Shown here in pieces: positions 1 through 5,731 of a DNA stretch of 6,434 nucleotides. The DNA comes from Mycobacterium sp. (GTDB lineage Bacteria; Actinomycetota; Actinomycetes; Mycobacteriales; Mycobacteriaceae), in the NCBI GenBank assembly GCA_018882545.1, contig VERS01000133.1:1-6434 (forward strand), read 5' to 3'. The stretch's first letter is position 1, and each line of letters opens with the position of its first letter. Under the pieces are notes generated by a model. The model was not told the DNA's origin. It was given only the letters and a program-made list of their open reading frames with translations, and searched no databases. Made by a program: the position numbers and the translations under genes.

Positions 1-394
1 CGATGCCCTGCTGGGCCATTCCCGCGTGCCCGCTGCCATGGGCTGACTTCTCCGGGTCGACTCCCCACTGCTGCAGGGTGGCCTTCATGGTGTCGATCTC
101 GGGCTGCTGCTGACCGGCGATCGCGTCGGCCAGTGCGATCAGCGAGGGATCCGACGAGCGGCCCGGGACCAGTGCGGACAGTTCCACCGCCTGCTCGTGG
201 TGCGGGATCATCATCTGCGCGAACATCACATCGTCGGAGTTGTGTGTGGCGTCCTGCGCGCCGGCGGACGCCGCCACCTCCCCGGCGCTGGGATTGGTCG
301 CCTTCTCGGTTGCGGTGCCACCACAGGAGGCGAGGGCGGCGGCGACGGCCGCCCCGGCCAGTGCGGCCGCGATGCGGGTGCTGGTCTTTGTCAT
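1..394 (-). CDS. DUF305 family lipoprotein, 3' end beyond window (putative copper-binding exported protein)
   Basis: The first 131 codons are visible, from the ATG at 394 to the left edge. The N-terminus has a short basic stretch (TKTSTR), an Ala-rich hydrophobic core and a lipobox L21-A22-S23-C24, so it is probably a lipoprotein anchored outside the membrane through C24. A Thr/Ala/Ser linker leads to the DUF305 signature at residues 51-75: [12 protein letters not shown] followed by [10 protein letters not shown]. The domain is rich in possible soft-metal ligands (H51, M57, M61, M62, H65, H66, M103, H119, H123, M126). DUF305 proteins are four-helix, ferritin-like-fold proteins, and some, such as cyanobacterial CopM, bind copper. 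A copper-handling role here is inferred from these ligands and from the CsoR/RicR-like operator 16 bp upstream of the start. The ATG at 394 fits the signal peptide; AGGA at 403-406 could be a ribosome binding site. It is divergent from ilvD. Family call is confident; function is inferred. Confidence 0.9.
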   Translation of the reverse strand, partial: MTKTSTRIAAALAGAAVAAALASCGGTATEKATNPSAGEVAASAGAQDATHNSDDVMFAQMMIPHHEQAVELSALVPGRSSDPSLIALADAIAGQQQPEIDTMKATLQQWGVDPEKSAHGSGHAGMAQQGI

Positions 395-410
395 GGATCA
401 GATCCTACCG
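395..410 (-). promoter_or_regulatory. Candidate -10 region of the DUF305 gene
   Basis: On the minus strand TAGGAT (407 to 402) fits the mycobacterial TANNNT -10 pattern. Transcription starting seven bases after its last base would begin at about 395, next to the ATG at 394, giving a leaderless or nearly leaderless mRNA. The same bases contain AGGA (406-403), eight bases before the ATG, so the stretch could instead act as a Shine-Dalgarno site with a promoter further upstream. No good -35 hexamer is seen, which is common in mycobacterial promoters. Confidence 0.4.
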
Positions 411-429
411 GATACCCGGTGGGGGTATC
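411..429. promoter_or_regulatory. Putative CsoR/RicR-type copper operator
   Basis: Seen: a perfect inverted repeat, GATACCC (411-417), a 5-base spacer GGTGG (418-422) and GGGTATC (423-429). The core TACCC-N5-GGGTA matches the operator type I recall for mycobacterial RicR and related CsoR-family copper repressors. The site ends 16 bp before the DUF305 ATG and lies immediately upstream of that gene's candidate -10 (407-402), so a bound repressor would cover the -35/-10 spacer, as CsoR-family repressors do. It also ends about 10 bp short of the ilvD candidate -35. No repressor gene lies inside the window; it could be just beyond the left edge or elsewhere. A chance 7-bp palindrome is possible, but position and core sequence argue against that. 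Confidence 0.68.
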
Positions 430-439
430 GCACCGGATT

Positions 440-474
440 TTGGCGGGCTCCCTCAGCAGGTCATACTGGTCGCG
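440..474 (+). promoter_or_regulatory. Candidate ilvD promoter giving a leaderless mRNA
   Basis: TTGGCG (440-445) matches four of six bases of a TTGACA -35 box. After a 16-bp spacer comes CATACT (462-467), which keeps the important A2 and T6 of the -10 box. A start seven bases after the -10 box falls on 474, the G of the chosen GTG start codon. That predicts a leaderless transcript and explains why there is only a weak, distant purine stretch (AGCAGG, 455-460) upstream. Leaderless mRNAs with ATG or GTG at the 5' end are frequent in mycobacteria. This is pattern matching only. Confidence 0.45.
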
Positions 475-2171
475 TGAGTGACACTCCCGATATCAAACCC
501 CGTAGCCGCGACGTCACCGACGGCCTGGAGAAGACCGCCGCCCGGGGGATGCTCCGGGCGGTCGGGATGGGTGATGACGACTTCGCCAAGCCGCAGATCG
601 GGGTGGCGTCATCGTGGAATGAGATCACCCCTTGCAATCTCTCCCTGGACCGGCTTTCCAACGCGGTCAAGGACGGCGTCTTCGAGGCCGGTGGCTTTCC
701 GATGAAGTTCGGCACGATCTCGGTTTCCGACGGGATCGCCATGGGCCACGAGGGTATGCACTTTTCGCTGGTGTCCAGGGAGGTCATCGCCGACAGCGTC
801 GAGACCGTGATGCAGGCCGAGCGGATGGATGGGACGGTGATGCTCGCCGGGTGCGATAAATCCCTGCCCGGGATGATGATGGCCGCCGCGCGCCTGGACC
901 TGGCCGCGGTGTTCCTCTATGCCGGCTCGATCCTGCCGGGTTTCGCCCGGATGTCCGACGGCACCGAGCGTGAAGTCACCATCATCGACGCGTTCGAGGC
1001 GGTCGGCGCGTGTGCGCGGGGCCTGATGTCCCGTGAAGACGTCGATGCCATCGAGCGGGCGATCTGCCCCGGCGAGGGTGCCTGCGGCGGCATGTACACC
1101 GCCAATACGATGGCCAGCGTCGGGGAGGCACTGGGCCTTTCGCTGCCCGGTAGCGCCGCCCCACCGGCCACCGACCGGCGACGCGACGGCTACGCCCGGC
1201 GCAGCGGCATCGCCGTCGTCGAGCTGCTCCGGCGGGGGATCACCGCCCGCGACATCCTGACCAGGGAGGCCTTCGAGAACGCCGTCGCGGTGGTCATGGC
1301 CTTCGGCGGGTCGACCAACGCCGTACTGCACCTGCTCGCCATCGCTCACGAAGCCGAGGTCGAGCTTGCCCTGGCCGACTTCAGCCGGATCGGCGCCCGG
1401 GTGCCGCACCTGGCCGACGTCAAGCCGTTCGGGTCGCATGTGATGAGCGACGTCGACCGGATCGGGGGCGTACCGGTGGTGATGAAAGCTCTGCTCGACG
1501 CCGGCCTGCTGCACGGGGACTGCTTGACCGTGACAGGGCGGACCATGGCCGAGAATCTGGCCCACATCGCCCCGCCGGATCCAGACGGCAAGGTGCTGCG
1601 CGCCCTGGACGCCCCGATTCACCCCACCGGGGGCATCACGATCCTGCACGGCTCGTTGGCGCCGGAGGGTGCAGTGGTCAAGTCCGCGGGCTTCGACTCC
1701 AGTGTATTCGAGGGCACAGCAAGGGTTTTCGACGGCGAGCGCGCGGCCATGGACGCTCTGGAGGACGGCACGATCACAGCCGGTGACGTCGTGGTGATCC
1801 GCTACGAGGGACCCAAGGGTGGTCCCGGTATGCGCGAGATGCTGGCCATTACCGCAGCCATCAAGGGCGCCGGTCTGGGCAAAGATGTGCTGCTGCTCAC
1901 CGATGGTCGGTTCTCCGGCGGCACCACCGGGCTGTGCGTGGGTCATGTGGCCCCCGAGGCCGTCGACGGCGGGCCGATCGCGTTCGTCGCCGACGGCGAC
2001 CGCATCCGGCTCGACGTGGCCAACCAGAGCTTGGACATCGTCGTCGACGGCGCTGAGTTCGACGCACGCAAGGTCGGCTTCACCCCGCCGCCGCCGCGCT
2101 ACACCCGCGGTGTGCTGGCCAAATACTGCAAGCTGGTCGGCTCGGCGGCCGGCGGCGCGGTCTGCGACTGA
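474..2171 (+). CDS. ilvD: Dihydroxy-acid dehydratase
   Basis: IlvD (EC 4.2.1.9) dehydrates 2,3-dihydroxy-isovalerate and 2,3-dihydroxy-3-methylvalerate to the 2-keto acids that precede valine and isoleucine (and, through ketoisovalerate, leucine and pantothenate) in the cytoplasm. With the GTG at 474 it is 565 residues, close to the family's usual 560-575. Family marks in order: the [14 protein letters not shown] block with C54, [11 protein letters not shown] with D86, [10 protein letters not shown] with C127, D128 and K129 (the lysine carbamylated in homologues), and [16 protein letters not shown] with C198 and C204. Near the C-terminus lie [13 protein letters not shown] and [13 protein letters not shown], which holds the catalytic serine. 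C54, C127 and one of the later cysteines should hold the Fe-S cluster. An in-frame ATG at 240 would add 78 residues lying antisense over the DUF305 gene and is rejected. It is followed after 59 bp by the molybdoenzyme gene on the same strand; possible co-transcription is inferred from that spacing only. Confidence 0.97.
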   Translation: MSDTPDIKPRSRDVTDGLEKTAARGMLRAVGMGDDDFAKPQIGVASSWNEITPCNLSLDRLSNAVKDGVFEAGGFPMKFGTISVSDGIAMGHEGMHFSLVSREVIADSVETVMQAERMDGTVMLAGCDKSLPGMMMAAARLDLAAVFLYAGSILPGFARMSDGTEREVTIIDAFEAVGACARGLMSREDVDAIERAICPGEGACGGMYTANTMASVGEALGLSLPGSAAPPATDRRRDGYARRSGIAVVELLRRGITARDILTREAFENAVAVVMAFGGSTNAVLHLLAIAHEAEVELALADFSRIGARVPHLADVKPFGSHVMSDVDRIGGVPVVMKALLDAGLLHGDCLTVTGRTMAENLAHIAPPDPDGKVLRALDAPIHPTGGITILHGSLAPEGAVVKSAGFDSSVFEGTARVFDGERAAMDALEDGTITAGDVVVIRYEGPKGGPGMREMLAITAAIKGAGLGKDVLLLTDGRFSGGTTGLCVGHVAPEAVDGGPIAFVADGDRIRLDVANQSLDIVVDGAEFDARKVGFTPPPPRYTRGVLAKYCKLVGSAAGGAVCD

Positions 2172-2202
2172 CCGGCGCTCCGTCGCCCCGAAAGCTTGCC
2201 TG

Positions 2203-2221
2203 GTGCTCCGCGGAGGCGCAC
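2203..2221 (+). promoter_or_regulatory. Possible hairpin covering the ribosome binding site of the molybdoenzyme gene
   Basis: GTGCTCC (2203-2209) can pair with GGCGCAC (2215-2221) with one mismatch around the loop GCGGA. The stem and loop include GGAGG (2212-2216), the only strong Shine-Dalgarno match before the ATG at 2231, although at a long spacing of 14 bases. It could reduce translation relative to ilvD, but short GC-rich stems are common in a genome like this. It lacks a U-tract and is not a convincing terminator. Confidence 0.2.
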
Positions 2222-2230
2222 AGTGGCAAG

Positions 2231-4465
2231 ATGAGCCGCACCGCCCTTCGCATCTGTCCGCTCTGTGAGGCGACCTGCGGGTTGGTCCTGACGGTCACCG
2301 AGGAGGCCGGCACCGAGCGGGTGACCGGGGCCCGCGGGGACCGCGATGACGTCTTCAGCCGCGGCTACATCTGCCCGAAGGGCGCGAGTTTCGCCGAACT
2401 GGACAACGACCCCGACCGGTTGCGCACCCCGCTGGTGCGCCGGGACGGCCAACTGGTGGAGACCGATTGGGCCGACGCGCTCGCGGCCGCCGTCGAGGGC
2501 CTGCGGCGGGTGCAGGCCGATGCCGACGCCACGGTGGGTGTCTACCTGGGAAATCCCAACGCGCACACGATCGCCGGCGGTCTGTACGCGCCGCAACTGG
2601 TGCGTGCTCTGAAAACCCGACAGGTGTTCTCGGCCAGCACGCTCGATCAGATGCCCAAGCACGTCGCCTGCGGCTATCTGTACGGGAATCCCTTCGCGTT
2701 CACCGTGCCGGACCTGGACCGCACCGACCACCTCGTGGTGATCGGGGCCAACCCGCTGGTGTCCAACGGAAGTGTCGCCACCGCAGCCGATTTCGGCGGG
2801 AAGCTCAAAGCCCTCAGACGCCGAGGCGGTCGGCTCACCGTCATCGACCCCAACCGGACCCGCACCGCCGAGATCGCCGACCGGCACATCGCCCCGCACC
2901 CGGGCACCGATGCGGCGCTGCTCTTCGCGGTGGTCAACGTGCTGTTCGACGAGGATCTGGCCGACCCGGCCCTGGGGACGCTGGCCGACCACGTCATCGG
3001 TGTGGAACGGGTTCGCGCCGCGGCGCGGGACTTTCCGCCGGAGGCAGTCGCCGCGCACTGCGGGGTCAGCGCGGACCAGATCCGCGAGCTGGCACGCGAT
3101 ATCGCCGCCGGGCCGCGAACGTGTGTCTACGGCCGGATCGGCACTTCCACGGTGCTGTTCGGCACTCTGACCAGTTGGCTGTTGGACGTGATCAACGTCC
3201 TGACCGGCAGTCTGGATACTCCCGGCGGGGCCATGTTCAGCACCTCCCCGATCGGTGCCGCGCCGCGACCGGCACGGCCCGGCCGCGGCTTCACCACCGG
3301 CCGCTGGCACAGCCGGGTGTCCGGCCGCCCGGAGGTGATCTCGGAGATCCCGGCGGCGCTGCTGCCCGAGGAGATCGATACACCGGGGGCTGGGCGGATC
3401 CGCGCGCTGGTGAGCATCGCCGGCAACCCGGTGCTGTCCGCTCCGGACGGGGACCGGCTGGCCGCCGCATTGGACCAGCTGGACTTCATGGTGTCCATCG
3501 ATCCCTACCTCAACGAGACCACCTGCCACGCCGACGTCATCCTGCCGCCGCCGCCGCCCTCTCATACCGCCCACTTCGATGTGGCGCTTTCCGGTGTTTC
3601 CGTCCGCAGCAACGCTCGGTACTCACCGCCGGTGTTCGCCCTGCCCGATGACCGGCCCGACGAGGTGGAGATCATCTGCCGGCTGGTGTTGGGCATGCTG
3701 GGACTCGGCGTCGACGCCGACCCGAAACTGGTTGACGATCAGATCGTCGCGGCCGTACTGGACAAGGAGGTCGGTGACCCCACCTCACCGGTGGCCGGGC
3801 GCGAGATCGCCGAACTGGTCGCGATGCTGCCCGACGGCCCGGGCTATGAACGCCGGCTGGACATGATGCTGCGGCTGGGCCCGTTCGGGGACGCCTTCGG
3901 CGCCCGGCCCGACGGCCTGAATCTGCAACGGCTCAAGGACAACCCGCACGGTGTCGACCTGGGGCCGCTCACCCCGCGCATCCCGGAAGTCCTGAAAACC
4001 CCCTCCGGCAAGGTGGAACTGGCACCCGAACCGATCCTGGCCGACGTCCCGCGACTGCTGGAGTCGCTGGACTCCCGACCCGACGGCCTGCTGCTGATCG
4101 GGCGCCGGCACCTGCGCTCGAACAACAGCTGGATGCACAACCTGCCTGCGCTGGCCGGCGGCACCAACCGGTGCACCCTGCAGATCCACCCCGACGACGC
4201 CGCCCGACTCGGCCTGACCGACATCGCGGTGGTCACCGGCCCGGCCGGCAAGCTGGAGGTTCCGGTGGAGATCACCGACACCATCCGGCCGGGCGTGGTG
4301 TCACTGCCGCACGGATGGGGGCATACCGCGCCGGGCACCCGGCTGTCGGTCGCTGCCGCCCAGCCCGGGGTGAATGTCAACAGTCTGCTGGACAGTTCGT
4401 TGATCGAGCCGCTGTCGGGTACCGCCGTGCTCAACGGGGTACCGGTGGAGGTGATGGCGGGCTGA
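2231..4465 (+). CDS. Molybdopterin-dependent oxidoreductase (BisC/formate dehydrogenase-like, DMSO reductase superfamily), [4Fe-4S] type
   Basis: This 744-residue protein belongs to the prokaryotic molybdopterin oxidoreductases (COG0243). A [4Fe-4S] domain opens it: C9-X2-C12-X3-C16-X31-C48 followed by PKG, with K50 in the place of the lysine that passes electrons between cluster and pterin in Nap/Fdh enzymes. The central domain has RTDHLVVIGANPLVSNGS (164-181), VIDPNRTRTAEIAD (204-217), YGRIGTS (300-306), SIAGNPV (395-401) and DPYLNETTCHADVILPP (424-440). The molybdopterin dinucleotide-binding domain spans about 618-741 (LIGRRHLRSNNSW, then SLPHGWGH). There is no twin-arginine signal, so it is predicted cytoplasmic. 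Where NapA carries its Mo-ligand cysteine (IDPNARHC), this protein reads LDQMPKHVAC, placing V145 at that column and C147 two residues on. The substrate and electron partner cannot be told from sequence. GGAGG at 2212-2216 is the likely ribosome binding site. Superfamily is certain; reaction unknown. Confidence 0.93.
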   Translation: MSRTALRICPLCEATCGLVLTVTEEAGTERVTGARGDRDDVFSRGYICPKGASFAELDNDPDRLRTPLVRRDGQLVETDWADALAAAVEGLRRVQADADATVGVYLGNPNAHTIAGGLYAPQLVRALKTRQVFSASTLDQMPKHVACGYLYGNPFAFTVPDLDRTDHLVVIGANPLVSNGSVATAADFGGKLKALRRRGGRLTVIDPNRTRTAEIADRHIAPHPGTDAALLFAVVNVLFDEDLADPALGTLADHVIGVERVRAAARDFPPEAVAAHCGVSADQIRELARDIAAGPRTCVYGRIGTSTVLFGTLTSWLLDVINVLTGSLDTPGGAMFSTSPIGAAPRPARPGRGFTTGRWHSRVSGRPEVISEIPAALLPEEIDTPGAGRIRALVSIAGNPVLSAPDGDRLAAALDQLDFMVSIDPYLNETTCHADVILPPPPPSHTAHFDVALSGVSVRSNARYSPPVFALPDDRPDEVEIICRLVLGMLGLGVDADPKLVDDQIVAAVLDKEVGDPTSPVAGREIAELVAMLPDGPGYERRLDMMLRLGPFGDAFGARPDGLNLQRLKDNPHGVDLGPLTPRIPEVLKTPSGKVELAPEPILADVPRLLESLDSRPDGLLLIGRRHLRSNNSWMHNLPALAGGTNRCTLQIHPDDAARLGLTDIAVVTGPAGKLEVPVEITDTIRPGVVSLPHGWGHTAPGTRLSVAAAQPGVNVNSLLDSSLIEPLSGTAVLNGVPVEVMAG

Positions 4466-4471
4466 CCGGGA

Positions 4472-5146
4472 CTACTTGACCCTGGCCAGAAGGAATCCGT
4501 CCCAGCCCTTGGCCCCGACGGTCTGGATCGCTGCGGCCTCCAGCCGCGGATGGTCCCCCACCAGTTCCAGCATCGCCAGGACCCCCCGGGCCTGATGGTC
4601 ATGTTCGTCGGGGTCGACGATGCGTCCTGAGCGCACCGCGTTGTCGACGATGATGACCGTGCCCGACCGGCTGAGCCTGACCGCGTGTTCGACGTAGCGG
4701 GCGTTGTTCTCTTTGTCGGCGTCGATGAACACCAGATCGAAGACACCCGACAGGCCGGGCAGGGTGTCCAGGGCACGACCGACCACGATGTCGACCCGGT
4801 CAGACACCCCGGCCCGGACCAGGTTGCGCCGAGCCTCCTCGGCGTGGCGGCTGCTGGCCTCCAGGGTCACCACCGCGCCCTCGGCGCCGACGCCGCGGGC
4901 CAGGCAGATGGTGCTGAAGCCGGCCAGGGTGCCGACCTCCAGGACTCGCCGTGCCCCGCTGATCCGGACCATGAGGTAGAGCAGCCTGGCAGTCTGGGCG
5001 GAGACCTCGATCGGCGGCAGCCCAGCGGACTGGGAGTCGCTCAGCGTCGCCTCCAGTGCGGCGTCGTTATCGAGGAGCAGCCGATCCAGCAGGGTCTCGA
5101 CACCGAGCCACTGGTCAGGCCCGATCACCTCATCCACGACTGTCAC
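4472..5146 (-). CDS. SAM-dependent O-methyltransferase (Methyltransf_3, catechol-OMT-like)
   Basis: A 224-residue class I methyltransferase of the COG4122 family, the usual length for small bacterial, divalent-metal-dependent O-methyltransferases acting on catechol-like hydroxyls. SAM-binding motif I is VLEVGTLAGFST (68-79), with acidic E96 in VVTLEA at the end of the second strand. The metal site is FIDADKENN (D142, D144, K145) plus VDN (D168, N169). The C-terminus AIQTVGAKGWDGFLLARVK is typical and resembles my recollection of M. tuberculosis Rv0187, with which it also shares neighbours. The longest start is the GTG at 5146; the GTG at 5137 (residue 4) is also plausible because a candidate promoter would start transcription about there. 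No clear Shine-Dalgarno precedes either. The TAG stop is 6 bp from the stop of the convergent molybdoenzyme gene. The acceptor substrate is unknown. Confidence 0.93.
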   Translation of the reverse strand: MTVVDEVIGPDQWLGVETLLDRLLLDNDAALEATLSDSQSAGLPPIEVSAQTARLLYLMVRISGARRVLEVGTLAGFSTICLARGVGAEGAVVTLEASSRHAEEARRNLVRAGVSDRVDIVVGRALDTLPGLSGVFDLVFIDADKENNARYVEHAVRLSRSGTVIIVDNAVRSGRIVDPDEHDHQARGVLAMLELVGDHPRLEAAAIQTVGAKGWDGFLLARVK

Positions 5147-5174
5147 ACTGGCCCGACTGTCGCGCCACTGTCAA
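5145..5174 (-). promoter_or_regulatory. Candidate promoter of the O-methyltransferase gene
   Basis: On the minus strand a perfect TTGACA -35 box (5174 to 5169) is followed, after 18 bases, by CAGTGT (5150 to 5145), which keeps only A2 and T6 of the -10 consensus. Starting seven bases on would place the 5' end at about 5137, exactly on an in-frame GTG, suggesting a leaderless mRNA starting at codon 4 of the longest reading frame. If so, the gene is transcribed separately from the pair upstream. The -10 match is weak. Confidence 0.35.
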
Positions 5175-5197
5175 CCCGACCCCGGGACCGGTTCGCT

Positions 5198-5728
5198 TCA
5201 GCGCACCCCCTCTTTGGCGTACACCACCCTCAGTACGTGGCCGGCTTCCGGGCCCATGACAGCCGTGGCCAACGCACAAAAGGTGGCTATGAAATCAGAT
5301 CCGTGCGCTGCGGCATCAGGATCACAGAGATGGTGGGCGACCTCATGCAACACGACCAACTCGCGCATCGCCCACTCAGCGTCCAGGCTTTCGGGCACCG
5401 CGATCACCGCGGGGGCGGCGGAATTGCCCGCAGGCCTCTCATAGTGCGCGGCGGTCGCCGCCCGCCGCGCCCGCACCCGGACCGGCCCGGCACCGGGGCG
5501 GATACCGGCAACGGCAGGTTGCGCCAGAACCCGGTCGACATAGCGCTGAATCGACTCCACCGATGCGAAGCGCGCCTCTGGTGGGAGCGTGATCGCCTCC
5601 CCGAAGAAGTCGACGGTGGCTGCGTTGTGCTGGGCGGCTCGGTCGAAAAGCGTCCGGACGAACTGCTCGGCGGCATAGACCCGGGACCGCTGGGTGTCGC
5701 GCTGCGGAAGACGGCGGCCGGGGTTCAC
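5198..5728 (-). CDS. Putative zinc metallohydrolase, TIGR04338-like, HEXXH
   Basis: A 176-residue soluble protein with no signal peptide. Residues 115-150 hold a zinc-protease-like site: HEVAHH with H128, E129 and H132, followed nine residues later by H142 in AHGSDF, so HEXXH-X9-HGXXF. That layout, with a third histidine in an HGxxF block, resembles SprT/WLM-like minimal gluzincins. The N-terminal half (QRSRVYAAEQFVRTLFDRA, 13-31, then ITLPPEARF and IQRYVDRVL) matches my memory of the actinobacterial family TIGR04338, annotated as a putative metallohydrolase of unknown substrate. As I recall, M. tuberculosis Rv0185 is the counterpart. The GTG start at 5728 lies 3 bp after the stop of the DUF2786 gene, without a good Shine-Dalgarno site, so translation is probably coupled. 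Metal-site assignment is strong; substrate and role are unknown. Confidence 0.85.
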   Translation of the reverse strand: MNPGRRLPQRDTQRSRVYAAEQFVRTLFDRAAQHNAATVDFFGEAITLPPEARFASVESIQRYVDRVLAQPAVAGIRPGAGPVRVRARRAATAAHYERPAGNSAAPAVIAVPESLDAEWAMRELVVLHEVAHHLCDPDAAAHGSDFIATFCALATAVMGPEAGHVLRVVYAKEGVR

Positions 5729-5731
5729 CGT

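Noticed and set aside
240..473. N-terminal extension of ilvD back to an in-frame ATG at 240
   Set aside because: It adds 78 residues with no resemblance to IlvD, lies antisense over the well-supported DUF305 gene and crosses the operator and promoter region. The GTG at 474 gives the normal family length.
609..1946. 445-codon open frame on the minus strand inside ilvD
   Set aside because: Shadow of the GC-biased ilvD codons; the translation is rich in Gly, His, Arg and Gln with no domain pattern, while the plus strand matches IlvD throughout.
3541..3557. CCG triplet run in the molybdoenzyme gene as a microsatellite
   Set aside because: It encodes five prolines in the conserved ADVILPP region; short in-frame CCG runs are ordinary in high-GC coding sequence, and a similar run occurs in ilvD near 2087-2098.
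2099..3574. 491-codon minus-strand open frame, and a 394-codon plus-strand open frame at 2467-3651, within the molybdoenzyme gene
   Set aside because: Both are out-of-frame shadows with Arg/Gly/His-rich low-information translations; the overlapping molybdoenzyme frame has clear family motifs from end to end.
5173..5193. Inverted repeat AACC...GGTT around CCCGGG as a terminator after the metallohydrolase gene
   Set aside because: The stem has several internal mismatches and no U-tract follows; not convincing.
5147..5197. A mymT-like copper metallothionein gene, expected by comparison with M. tuberculosis
   Set aside because: The gap is only 51 bp and no Cys-rich frame is present in it; MymT of about 50 residues cannot fit.
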